A stretch of 15,402 bases of DNA, from assembly GCA_964652075.1 (NCBI GenBank), contig CAZYZQ010000052.1, forward strand, positions 1-15,402. The letters are read 5' to 3'. Positions 6,667-13,082 of this stretch are shown in pieces (the first letter of the stretch is position 1; every line of letters starts with the position of its first letter). A program made the position numbers and the translations under genes. The notes below the pieces were generated by a model. The model saw nothing but the letters and a program-made list of their open reading frames with translations. It was not told the DNA's origin and did not search any database. This stretch comes from CAZYZQ01 sp964652075. Lineage in GTDB: Bacteria > Bacillota > Clostridia > Oscillospirales > Oscillospiraceae.

Positions 6667-7386
6667 TTATTTTCCCTTCCTGTGGCGCAGTACGGCGAAG
6701 ACATACTTCGGCAGACGCATCATCCGCCCGAGGCGGCTGGGCTGCTTGATCAGCCGGTAGAGCCACTCGAGGTTCAGGCGGATCATCCAGCGCGGGGCGC
6801 GCTTCACCGTACCCGCGATGGAGTCCAGCGTGCCGCCGAGGCCCGCCATCAGGCGCACGTCCAGCGTCTTCTGATACTTTTGCATAAACTGTTCCTGCTT
6901 CGGCGCGCCGAGACAGACGAACAGGACATCCGGCTTTTTCTCGTTGACCGCCGCGACGGCGGCCTCCTCCGACTGAAAATAGCCGTCGGCAATTCCCACG
7001 ATTTGCAACGCCGGGTAGCGCTCCCGCAGCTTCGCGGCCGCCTGCTCCCCGACGCCGGGCTTGCTGCCGAGCAGGTACAGCGTCTTGCCGTGCTCCGCCA
7101 GCCATGCGGCCAGATGGTCCGCAAATTCGACACCCGCAACTTTCTCTTTGAGCGGCGTGTGCAGCAGCTTCGCGCCGAGCACGACGCCGCTGCCGTCCGG
7201 CAGGATCAGATCCGCGCCGTTGATGAGCCGCAGGAGCTTTTCGTCGTGCAGACACTCATACGCGATCTCCGCGTTCGGCGTGACGACGTAGGCCGCGCCG
7301 GGCTGCGCAATCAGCTCCGCCGCGCGCGCGACGGCTTCTTCCATGGTCACATTATCGAACTGGATGCCCATGACATCTATTTTCAT
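6667..7386 (-). CDS. WecG/TagA/CpsF family glycosyltransferase
   Basis: A 239-residue GT26-family transferase of the type that adds N-acetylmannosamine to undecaprenyl-PP-GlcNAc in teichoic acid or other surface polysaccharide synthesis. Motifs: VVTPNAEIAYE (34-44), ILPDGSGVV (61-69) with the conserved Asp64 proposed as catalytic base in TagA, LLGSKPGV (105-112), LFVCLGAPKQE (155-165) and GLGGTLD (182-188). The C-terminal appendage KRAPRWMIRLNLEWLYRL (195-212) is the membrane-associating region seen in TagA. It is the first gene of a six-gene operon from the promoter at 7419-7447. No other teichoic acid genes are in the window, so the product polymer is unknown. Confidence 0.94.
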   Translation of the reverse strand: MKIDVMGIQFDNVTMEEAVARAAELIAQPGAAYVVTPNAEIAYECLHDEKLLRLINGADLILPDGSGVVLGAKLLHTPLKEKVAGVEFADHLAAWLAEHGKTLYLLGSKPGVGEQAAAKLRERYPALQIVGIADGYFQSEEAAVAAVNEKKPDVLFVCLGAPKQEQFMQKYQKTLDVRLMAGLGGTLDSIAGTVKRAPRWMIRLNLEWLYRLIKQPSRLGRMMRLPKYVFAVLRHRKGK

Positions 7387-7418
7387 GTTTTACCACCAGA
7401 TTTCCTGTTTCTTCCGAA

Positions 7419-7447
7419 ATCATATCATAAAACGGACGGAATGTCCA
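7419..7447 (-). promoter_or_regulatory. Promoter for the tagA-tmk-DJ1-cycloligase-mltG-U32 operon
   Basis: On the minus strand: TGGACA (7447-7442), a 17-bp spacer, and TATGAT (7424-7419). The 5' leader to the tagA-like ATG would be about 26 bases. No other promoter or terminator is evident within the operon. Confidence 0.78.
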
Positions 7448-7453
7448 TGCGAT

Positions 7454-7482
7454 TTCACACTTTTCCCTCCGGCGCATACAAT
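7454..7482 (+). promoter_or_regulatory. Promoter for the cysteine-rich protein gene
   Basis: TTCACA (7454-7459), a 17-bp spacer and TACAAT (7477-7482) fit sigma-A with one mismatch in each box. The same bases also read CATACAAT (7475-7482), which matches the -10 consensus of the sporulation sigma factor SigE, although no clear SigE -35 is present. The -35 boxes of this and the opposing tagA promoter are only 6 bp apart, so the two are back to back. Confidence 0.65.
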
Positions 7483-7529
7483 GAAGTGAAAGCGTTCGCT
7501 TTTCCATCTCAAAAAGGAGGTAATCCGCA

Positions 7530-8354
7530 ATGCCTGAAACCAACCAGCAAAGGCGTCAGACATCCGCGCAGGAACCGCCCTGCACGCCGAAGGAGGCCGT
7601 CTGCATCCACACGACGAAAATCTTCGACAGCTGCCGGGATAAGGACTGTGTGGAGGATCTGCGGGTCTATCTGACCCGGGATTCACAGTCCGCGCTGGAT
7701 CGCGCCACCAATGTCAAGGCTCGCAGCGCGGAGCTGCTCCATGTCTACATAGACGTGGAGGCCGCCCCGTTCCACCGCGGCAAATATACCGTCGATATCA
7801 CGTTTTACTATCGTATCCTGGCCGACGCGCTCATCGGCGGCGTCCGCCCGACGACCATTTACGGTCTGTCTGTCTTTACCAAGCGGGTGCTGCTGTTCGG
7901 CAGCGAGCTGCGTGCAAAATCCTTCTCCAGCCGCACGCCGATCGCGTCGCTCGACAAGCAGACGATCCTCTCCGGCTGCCTGCCCACCGCCGTCGTCGAT
8001 GTGCTCGATCCGATGGTCCTGAGCGCCAAGATCTGCGATGTGTGCGACCGCAGCCACTGCGACTGCGCGCCGAGCGACCTGCCGTGCGCCATCTGCGAGT
8101 GCTTCGACGACGAGCTGGTGCTCGACGGCGAGTGTAAGCGCCTGTACGTCACGCTCGGCCAGTTCTCGATCGTGCGGCTTGAGCGCGATGTGCAGCTGCT
8201 GATCCCGGCGTATGATTACTGCATCCCGCAGAAGGAGTGCGTCGATTCCGCCGGCTGCGACGAGTCGCCCTGCCAGATCTTTGAGGGCATCGCCTTCCCG
8301 GCCGAGGCCTTTTTCCCGCCGAAGGAGGCGCAGGCAGCAAACCCCGGCTGCTGA
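7530..8354 (+). CDS. Cysteine-rich protein of unknown function (possible spore or surface structural protein)
   Basis: A 274-residue protein with 18 cysteines and no signal peptide or membrane segment. An N-terminal group (Cys18, 25, 35, 40) lies around TTKIFDSCRDKDCVEDLRVY. The middle part, about residues 66-135, is Cys-free and looks beta-rich. A dense central group follows: Cys169, 172, 177, 179, 186, 189, 191 and 202. A C-terminal group comprises Cys231, 237, 243, 248 and the final residue Cys274. AGGAGG lies eleven bases before the ATG. The gene is monocistronic, with its own promoter and a strong terminator. I recall similar hypothetical proteins in spore-forming Clostridia. Cysteine-rich coat and exosporium proteins that self-assemble are a known precedent, but I cannot show homology, and a metal-binding role is equally possible. 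Confidence 0.85.
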   Translation: MPETNQQRRQTSAQEPPCTPKEAVCIHTTKIFDSCRDKDCVEDLRVYLTRDSQSALDRATNVKARSAELLHVYIDVEAAPFHRGKYTVDITFYYRILADALIGGVRPTTIYGLSVFTKRVLLFGSELRAKSFSSRTPIASLDKQTILSGCLPTAVVDVLDPMVLSAKICDVCDRSHCDCAPSDLPCAICECFDDELVLDGECKRLYVTLGQFSIVRLERDVQLLIPAYDYCIPQKECVDSAGCDESPCQIFEGIAFPAEAFFPPKEAQAANPGC

Positions 8355-8375
8355 GGCGCCGCTCCGTCCTCCCAC

Positions 8376-8420
8376 ATGCCGCACAGCGCTGCGCTGTGCG
8401 GCATTTCCTTTATTTTCCTT
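8376..8420 (+). terminator. Terminator after the cysteine-rich protein gene
   Basis: A 13-bp perfect stem (ATGCCGCACAGCG at 8376-8388, loop CTG, CGCTGTGCGGCAT at 8392-8404) is followed by a pyrimidine-rich tract with several T runs. The remaining 8421-8501 region holds no gene that I can see. Confidence 0.88.
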
Positions 8421-8501
8421 CTTTTTCTTTGTTTTTCCTATCTTAATTCTGACCCTTTCGGGTAAATTTCGACAAAAATCCAAAAACCACGCATCTTTTC
8501 A

Positions 8502-8530
8502 TTTACACTTTCCCATTTCTGTGATACAGT
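8502..8530 (+). promoter_or_regulatory. Promoter for the Na/Pi cotransporter gene
   Basis: TTTACA (8502-8507), a 17-bp spacer, and TACAGT (8525-8530). The leader to the ATG at 8595 would be nearly 60 bases. I looked for repeated PhoP-type TTNACA half-sites and found only this single copy, so phosphate control is not supported by the sequence. Confidence 0.65.
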
Positions 8531-8594
8531 TGGAAGGTAAGAAATCTGTAAAAAGAATGTAAAACCCCCGTGAAATTCTGGGAGGGCGTCACAC

Positions 8595-10223
8595 ATGACA
8601 ATCATCCATCTGTTCCTGCTTCTGGGCGGTATCGGCCTGTTCCTTTACGGTATGCGCATGATGGGCGACGGGCTGAAGCAGGCCGCGGGCAACAACCTGA
8701 GAAATATCCTTGAGCACACCACCTCGAACCCGATCCTCGGTGTGCTGATGGGCTGCGGCATCACGATGCTGATCCAAAGCTCCTCGGCCACGACGGTTAT
8801 GACCATCGACTTCGTCGCGGCCGGGCTGATGAGCCTGTCGCAGTCGTTCGGCGTCATCCTCGGCGCAAATATGGGTACGACCATCACCGCCGAGATTGTC
8901 GCATTTGATCTCGGTTCCTATGCGCCGATCCTGATCTTTCTCGGCGCCGTCATGATTATTTTTGTGAAGTCCAAGCTGGCGCAGAACGTCGGATATATTG
9001 TGATGGGCTTCGGCATGCTGTTCTTCGGCATCAAGACCATGGGGCAGGGCATCGAGCCGCTCAAGGGCAGCCCCGAGTTTGAGCAGCTGCTCGTCGCGCT
9101 GAACCAGCCGGTGCTGGCCGTTCTGGTGGGCCTCGTCTTTACGGCGATTGTGCAGAGCTCGTCGTCCTCCGTCGGTATCTTCCAGACCTTTGCGTTGCAG
9201 GGGCTGATCCCCTATGAGATGGCGGTCTATCTTGTGATCGGCTCGTCGCTCGGCGCGTGTATGCCCGCGTTTCTGGCGATGCTCGCCTCCAACCGGCAGG
9301 GCAAGCGCACGGCGATTGTCAACTTCCTGTTCAACTCCTTCCGCGTCATCTTCTGTTTTGCACTGGTCACGCTTGTGCCGCAGTCGCTGCACCTGCTGCA
9401 GAGCCTTGCGCCGAACGACATCATGCGCCAGATCGCGCACACGCATGTGGCGCTGGCGGTTGTCTCCGTCATTGTGGTGCTGCCCTTCTCCCGCCTGTTC
9501 TGCAAGCTCGCCTGCAAGATCCTGCCTGTGACCGAAAAGGAACAGGCGCGCGACGAGAAGAAGCTGCTGTACATCAATTCGAGCTTCAACCTGCCCTCGG
9601 CCATCGCCATTTCGCAGGCGAAGCACGAGGTCTGCCGCATGGGCGTGCTCGCGCGCGACAACCTTGCGCTGGCGATGGATGCGTTTCTGGAGCTGGACGC
9701 GGACAAGGCGCAGTCCGTTATGGAGACGGAGCAGACGCTTGACTATCTGAACCACGCTATCACCGGCGCGCTCGTCGCCATCCGCGGCACGACGCTCTCC
9801 AAGGTGGAGGAGAACCAGCTCGGCATGATGATGCTGGTTGTCGCCAATCTGGAGCGCATCGGCGACCACGCGGAAAAAATCGCGAAATACACCAATATGC
9901 GTATTGACAAATACGCGAAATTCTCAGAGGTTGCCATTGAGGAGCTGGCAAGCATCGGAAGCGCGACCGTCGAATCCGTGCGCTTTTCGCTCAAGGTCTA
10001 TCAGGACAACCTGTTCCCGGAGCTGAAGGCGGCGGAAAATCTGGAAAACGAGGTCGACCGGCTGCGCAGCGAGTTGGAAGACGCGCATGTCGCCCGCCTG
10101 ATGGAGGGACACTGCGACCCCATCGCGGGTATGGTCTATGTCGATATGATCTCCGATCTGGAGCGCTGCTCCGACCACGCGATCAACATCGCTTACGCCA
10201 TCAAGGGGCCGAAGGAAGTTTAA
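8595..10223 (+). CDS. Na+/phosphate cotransporter with C-terminal PhoU domain
   Basis: A 542-residue membrane protein of the NptA/YjbB-type Na/Pi cotransporter family. The N-terminal 310 residues hold the two inverted transport repeats, each with the diagnostic QSSS motif: MLIQSSSATTVMT (Gln61) and AIVQSSSSSVGIF (Gln187). GANMGTTITAE (90-100) and GSSLGACMPA match the partner segments of each repeat. After a charged linker, residues from about 345 form a PhoU-like helical domain with the paired signatures NLERIGDHAEKIAKY and DLERCSDHAINIAYAI. Bacterial homologues import or export phosphate with sodium; the direction here is unknown. GGGAGGG lies eight bases before the ATG. The gene has its own promoter and terminator, so it is monocistronic. 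Length fits the fused two-domain form. Confidence 0.95.
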   Translation: MTIIHLFLLLGGIGLFLYGMRMMGDGLKQAAGNNLRNILEHTTSNPILGVLMGCGITMLIQSSSATTVMTIDFVAAGLMSLSQSFGVILGANMGTTITAEIVAFDLGSYAPILIFLGAVMIIFVKSKLAQNVGYIVMGFGMLFFGIKTMGQGIEPLKGSPEFEQLLVALNQPVLAVLVGLVFTAIVQSSSSSVGIFQTFALQGLIPYEMAVYLVIGSSLGACMPAFLAMLASNRQGKRTAIVNFLFNSFRVIFCFALVTLVPQSLHLLQSLAPNDIMRQIAHTHVALAVVSVIVVLPFSRLFCKLACKILPVTEKEQARDEKKLLYINSSFNLPSAIAISQAKHEVCRMGVLARDNLALAMDAFLELDADKAQSVMETEQTLDYLNHAITGALVAIRGTTLSKVEENQLGMMMLVVANLERIGDHAEKIAKYTNMRIDKYAKFSEVAIEELASIGSATVESVRFSLKVYQDNLFPELKAAENLENEVDRLRSELEDAHVARLMEGHCDPIAGMVYVDMISDLERCSDHAINIAYAIKGPKEV

Positions 10224-10230
10224 CGCACAA

Positions 10231-10265
10231 GGCAGCCGCCGAAAACCGGCGGCTGCCTCTCTTTT
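10231..10265 (+). terminator. Terminator after the Na/Pi cotransporter gene
   Basis: An 11-bp GC-rich stem (GGCAGCCGCCG at 10231-10241, loop AAAAC, CGGCGGCTGCC at 10247-10257) is followed by TCTCTTTT. The convergent lipoprotein gene ends at 10273, and the same hairpin could also serve it, although the minus-strand tail is only weakly T-rich. Confidence 0.85.
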
Positions 10266-10272
10266 GCAGGGG

Positions 10273-10776
10273 TTACACGCCCTCGTCGCAGAACAGGCCG
10301 AAGGAGGCGAAGACATCGCGCTGCTCCGCCGCTCTGCTGCGGCCGTGCGCGTGGAACTGGAGGACGTAGTAATACGAATCGCTCGCGACAAGAAGCGCGC
10401 GGCTGTAGACCGTCCCCTCCTCCGTCTCGTTGGCCCACGCAAACTGGTACTCCGGCAGGCTGCCGAATTGCAGCTTCACGACCTCAAGATCCTCCGCATC
10501 AAAGCCGCTGATCTGCCGGATCGCCGTCTGTACCGTCGACGCCGGCAGCACCTGCGTCACAACCTCATACTCCTCCGCCGCGTTGGCATACACACCCGTC
10601 TCCATCGTCTGCTCCGCATCCGACGGGAGCGCGACCAGAATTTCATACGGCTCCGGCAGGATACTCCCGGCCTGCAGGGCAGGATCGTCGGAAACCGTCT
10701 CCCATGCCACCTCCTGCTCTGCACATCCGCTGAGCAGGAGCGCCAGCACCGCGCCCAGCGCAATCGTCCGTTTCAT
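10273..10776 (-). CDS. Putative lipoprotein of unknown function
   Basis: A 167-residue exported protein. MKRTIALGAVLALLLSGC is a lipoprotein signal peptide with an LLSGC lipobox, so Cys18 should be acylated and the protein anchored outside the membrane. The mature part is acidic and soluble, with no recognisable domain. It has a Tyr-rich segment near the C-terminus (SDSYYYVLQFHAHG). The ATG at 10776 was chosen because GGAGG lies eight bases before it; a GTG three codons upstream would place the ribosome binding site too close. It is convergent with the cotransporter and divergent from the DUF1294 gene, with only 29 bp between the two start codons. A link to phosphate transport is possible but unsupported. 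Confidence 0.85.
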   Translation of the reverse strand: MKRTIALGAVLALLLSGCAEQEVAWETVSDDPALQAGSILPEPYEILVALPSDAEQTMETGVYANAAEEYEVVTQVLPASTVQTAIRQISGFDAEDLEVVKLQFGSLPEYQFAWANETEEGTVYSRALLVASDSYYYVLQFHAHGRSRAAEQRDVFASFGLFCDEGV

Positions 10777-10805
10777 CCCGAACACCTCCGAAAGGAATTG
10801 ATTTT

Positions 10806-11087
10806 ATGCCCGTCCTGGAACTCTACCTGCTTTCAATAAATGTCCTCGGGCTTGTCCTTATGTATACGGACAAGCAAAAAGCGAAGCGGAACCGCTGGCG
10901 CATCCCCGAGGCGACGCTGATGGCCGTCGCCGCAGTGGGCGGCAGCCTCGGCAGCCTTGTTGGGATGCGGCTGTTCCACCATAAGACAAAGCACCCAAAA
11001 TTTTACATTGGCGTCCCTTTGCTGCTGCTCCTGCACTTCGCGATTGCGGCAGTTTGTTTCCTGTGGGCGCGCGGCGTTATCCTTTGA
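10806..11087 (+). CDS. DUF1294 family membrane protein
   Basis: A 93-residue protein of the DUF1294 family, function unknown. The family pattern is plain: an N-terminal hydrophobic segment (about 3-20), the conserved loop YTDKQKAKRNRWRIPEATL, a second hydrophobic stretch containing GGSLGSLVGM, the HHKTKHPKFYIGVP motif, and a third membrane segment (about 69-89). The ATG at 10806 has AAAGGA upstream. The gene is divergent from the lipoprotein gene. I found no convincing promoter in the 29-bp gap, so it probably initiates inside the lipoprotein signal-peptide region. No terminator is evident before the next promoter at 11109. Confidence 0.92.
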   Translation: MPVLELYLLSINVLGLVLMYTDKQKAKRNRWRIPEATLMAVAAVGGSLGSLVGMRLFHHKTKHPKFYIGVPLLLLLHFAIAAVCFLWARGVIL

Positions 11088-11108
11088 AAGATTTCTTCCG
11101 CTTCCCGC

Positions 11109-11137
11109 TTGCAAAGCGCCTGTATGCGTGTTATGAT
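11109..11137 (+). promoter_or_regulatory. Promoter for the 42-residue membrane protein
   Basis: TTGCAA (11109-11114), a 17-bp spacer, and TATGAT (11132-11137). A small dyad (CGCTT, GCA, AAGCG at 11106-11118) overlaps the -35 box and may be chance. The inferred start near 11144 leaves a leader of about 26 bases. Confidence 0.8.
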
Positions 11138-11169
11138 AGAATTACAAAACGTACAGGGAGGTTTTCGCC

Positions 11170-11298
11170 ATGAAAACAGCGTTGAAATGGATTATGCGGA
11201 TTGCCGGCGTCCTGCTGATTGTGCTCTCCTTTGTCGAGATCGAATGTCAGGTCGCTGAGGAGCCTGCCGACCCGGATGAGGAAGATATTCTGATTTGA
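11170..11298 (+). CDS. Small single-span membrane protein, 42 residues
   Basis: A short reading frame starting MKTALKWIMRIAGVLLIVLS and ending with the acidic tail EEPADPDEEDILI. A positively charged start and a single hydrophobic helix (about residues 8-22) are followed by about 20 residues with one Cys (Cys26) and many acidic residues. The positive-inside rule predicts N-in, C-out, or a cleaved signal peptide. GGGAGG lies eight bases before the ATG. The frame is bracketed by a good promoter at 11109-11137 and a strong terminator at 11306-11342, so it is a complete one-gene transcription unit. No family is recognised. Such frames are easily missed by gene callers. Confidence 0.75.
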   Translation: MKTALKWIMRIAGVLLIVLSFVEIECQVAEEPADPDEEDILI

Positions 11299-11305
11299 AC
11301 AGGAA

Positions 11306-11342
11306 CGGGCGCCTCCCTGTGCGGGAGGCGCCCGGTTTTTTT
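11306..11342 (+). terminator. Terminator after the 42-residue gene
   Basis: A 12-bp perfect stem (CGGGCGCCTCCC at 11306-11317, loop TGTGC, GGGAGGCGCCCG at 11323-11334) is followed by seven T at 11336-11342. It sits between convergent genes. On the minus strand it lacks a T tract, so it mainly ends the plus-strand transcript. Confidence 0.93.
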
Positions 11343-11541
11343 ATTTTCTCTTGAGCTTCGTCCGGTTCCCCTTTTCGTCCACAAGGTACGTGTTTTCAAG
11401 CTGCCCGACAAGGCTCGCCTTAACCGCGGCCACATACTCCCGCCGCAGCGCCACCTGCTCCGCCCGCTCCGCTTCCGTCAGGCCCTCGGTCTTCTGTTTT
11501 TTTGCCAGCGCGTTGATGCGCTGGATCTTTTTTTCGTCCAT
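11341..11541 (-). CDS. DUF896 family protein (YnzC-like)
   Basis: A 66-residue helical protein of the DUF896 family. The whole length matches: MDEKKIQRINALAKKQKTEG, LTEAERAEQVALRREYV, and a C-terminal ENTYLVDEKGNRTKLKRK. B. subtilis YnzC is the structural reference, a helical hairpin of unknown role. The ATG at 11541 was preferred over one six codons upstream because AGGAG lies eight bases before it; this site overlaps the ylmH stop codon. It is the last gene of the ogt-ylmH-DUF896 operon. Confidence 0.93.
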   Translation of the reverse strand: MDEKKIQRINALAKKQKTEGLTEAERAEQVALRREYVAAVKASLVGQLENTYLVDEKGNRTKLKRK

Positions 11542-11552
11542 GGTCTTTTCTC

Positions 11553-12344
11553 CTAGCAATATCTTGTGATTTCGATGGAAATTCGCCCTTTTTTCGTGTT
11601 GCCGCCGACGCTGGAGAGCACCAGCTTTCCCAGTCCGCGCACGCTGACGCGGTCGCCCTCGGTCAGGGCCTTATCGCCCTTCTCGCAGGGCAGATTGTTC
11701 AGGCTGCACCGCCCGGCTTCAATCAGGGCCGCGGCCTTACCGCGCGCCATCTGAAAGCCCGCGGCAACCACGCCATCCAGCCGCAGCGAGGCGACGGTAT
11801 CGCGGATGACTTTGACTTTCGGTGTGGGAATATCAAGCGATTCCAATGCGATTCTCTCCACATGCAGCTTTGTCCGCCCCGCAGAAAGGAAATTTTGCAG
11901 CAGATACGGCGCAATCTCCCGCAGCACCAGAATATCCGCGCGCCCCGTGCTGACGAAAATATCCCCGACCGTTTCGCGTTTCACGCCGCAGCCCATCAGG
12001 CCGCCGAGCAGATCCCGGTGCGTCAGCGCGTCCTTTTCATAGTAGGTCGCCCGCAGTGCCGTGAGCGGCCCTTCCTCCCCCTGAAGCCAGGCCTGCGCAT
12101 CCTCCCACTCCGGCGCCCAGTAGAGCACGCGCCGCTCCGCCTGCTCCGCGCCGCCGAAGAAGCCGAGCCCCTCCTGCGGGCCGAGCATCCGCTCCAAAAG
12201 CGTCTGCTCGCGCGGCGAGAGGAAACAGGTTGCCGCCGCAATTCCCTTGCGCTGTGCCCGCTCCACGCGGTCCATGACACGCGCGAAGAGCACGCTGTCC
12301 TCGGGCGATTCCGCAAATTTTGCAATCAGGCTGCTTCGCTCCAT
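11553..12344 (-). CDS. YlmH family S4-domain RNA-binding protein
   Basis: A 263-residue protein matching YlmH of Gram-positives. The N-terminal part has FLSPREQTLLERML (41-54); the middle has the family hallmark LTHRDLLGGLMGCGVKRETV (107-126) followed by GDI; the C-terminal S4 domain is near 183-245 (VASLRLDGVVAAGF, then GKAAALIEAGRCSLNN). Family members bind RNA or the ribosome; in B. subtilis YlmH has been linked to division-cluster genes and, more recently, to ribosome-associated quality control. The gene is not beside division genes here but follows ogt by 36 bp. GGAGG lies six bases before the ATG. Confidence 0.93.
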   Translation of the reverse strand: MERSSLIAKFAESPEDSVLFARVMDRVERAQRKGIAAATCFLSPREQTLLERMLGPQEGLGFFGGAEQAERRVLYWAPEWEDAQAWLQGEEGPLTALRATYYEKDALTHRDLLGGLMGCGVKRETVGDIFVSTGRADILVLREIAPYLLQNFLSAGRTKLHVERIALESLDIPTPKVKVIRDTVASLRLDGVVAAGFQMARGKAAALIEAGRCSLNNLPCEKGDKALTEGDRVSVRGLGKLVLSSVGGNTKKGRISIEITRYC

Positions 12345-12380
12345 ACCATGCCTCCGCCTCTGTCTCCATCTGTGCGCCGT

Positions 12381-12911
12381 CTAGGGCGCCGTGGTGTTCT
12401 TCGGCACAAAAAACCGCTCCTGCCACGCGCCCTCCAGGTTGAGCAGCGCAATCTTTTTGGAAATCCCGCCGGCATAGCCGGTCAGACTGCCACTCGTGCC
12501 GACGACGCGGTGGCACGGCACGATGACAGAGATCGGGTTGCGCCCCACCGCGCTGCCGACCGCCTGCGCAGACATGGTTCCGCCGCGCTGCCGGGCGAGC
12601 GCAGCGGCAAGCTGCGCATAGGTCACGGTCTGCCCGTAAGGGATCGTGCGCAAAAGCTCCCAAACCTCGATCTGAAAGGCCGTCCCCAGAAAATGCAGCG
12701 GCGGCATAAAGTCCGGCCTCTGGCCGGAGAAATACGCATCAAGCCACTGCTTCGCCTGACACAGAGCAGGGTTCTCCCCTTTTTCATGCTCCGTGCCGAG
12801 CTGCCGGGCAAAATACTTCTGTCCTTCAAACCACAGGCCTGTCAGACCCGCCTCATCCGCAGCAAGCAGGATCTCGCCCAGCGGCGATGCGTACCGTGCC
12901 GTGTACTGCAT
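12381..12911 (-). CDS. ogt: Methylated-DNA-protein cysteine methyltransferase
   Basis: A 176-residue suicide DNA-repair protein that transfers alkyl groups from O6-methylguanine to its own cysteine. The acceptor is Cys133 in SVIVPCHRVVG (128-138). The helix-turn-helix region reads LGTAFQIEVWELLRTIPYGQ (75-94), and AVGSAVGRNPIS (117-128) leads into the active site. SGSLTGYAGGISKKIALL (140-157) completes the domain. The N-terminus is the short Ogt type without an Ada domain. The ATG at 12911 is preferred because GGAGG lies eight bases upstream. It is first in the ogt-ylmH-DUF896 operon. The promoter is partly hidden by the assembly gap. Confidence 0.95.
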   Translation of the reverse strand: MQYTARYASPLGEILLAADEAGLTGLWFEGQKYFARQLGTEHEKGENPALCQAKQWLDAYFSGQRPDFMPPLHFLGTAFQIEVWELLRTIPYGQTVTYAQLAAALARQRGGTMSAQAVGSAVGRNPISVIVPCHRVVGTSGSLTGYAGGISKKIALLNLEGAWQERFFVPKNTTAP

Positions 12912-12969
12912 GATCCATTCCTCCCGGTGTTTTCTTTTTTGGTGCCGCTTCTGTTCCATTGTTGCAGCT

Positions 12970-12978
12970 ATTGTAGCA
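12970..12978 (-). promoter_or_regulatory. Extended -10 element of the ogt promoter
   Basis: On the minus strand TGC TACAAT (12978-12970) is an extended -10 box about 59 bp upstream of the ogt ATG. The -35 region falls in the N gap, so the promoter is only half visible. Confidence 0.55.
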
Positions 12979-12982
12979 CACC

Positions 12983-13082
12983 NNNNNNNNNNNNNNNNNN
13001 NNNNNNNNNNNNNNNNNNNNNNNNNNNNNNNNNNNNNNNNNNNNNNNNNNNNNNNNNNNNNNNNNNNNNNNNNNNNNNNNNN
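12983..13082. other. Assembly gap of 100 N
   Basis: Exactly 100 undetermined bases, a conventional scaffold spacer, so the true distance is unknown. It removes the end of the DUF3737 gene, any terminator, and the -35 region of ogt. Any reading frame that crosses it is an artefact. Confidence 0.99.

Noticed and set aside
8451..8462. Small ACCC/GGGT hairpin upstream of the Na/Pi gene
   Set aside because: Four base pairs around a TTTC loop are expected by chance and lie upstream of the inferred promoter.
8589..9869. A 426-codon open frame on the minus strand opposite the Na/Pi cotransporter
   Set aside because: Its translation is rich in His, Gln and Arg repeats typical of a shadow frame; the plus strand carries a complete cotransporter.
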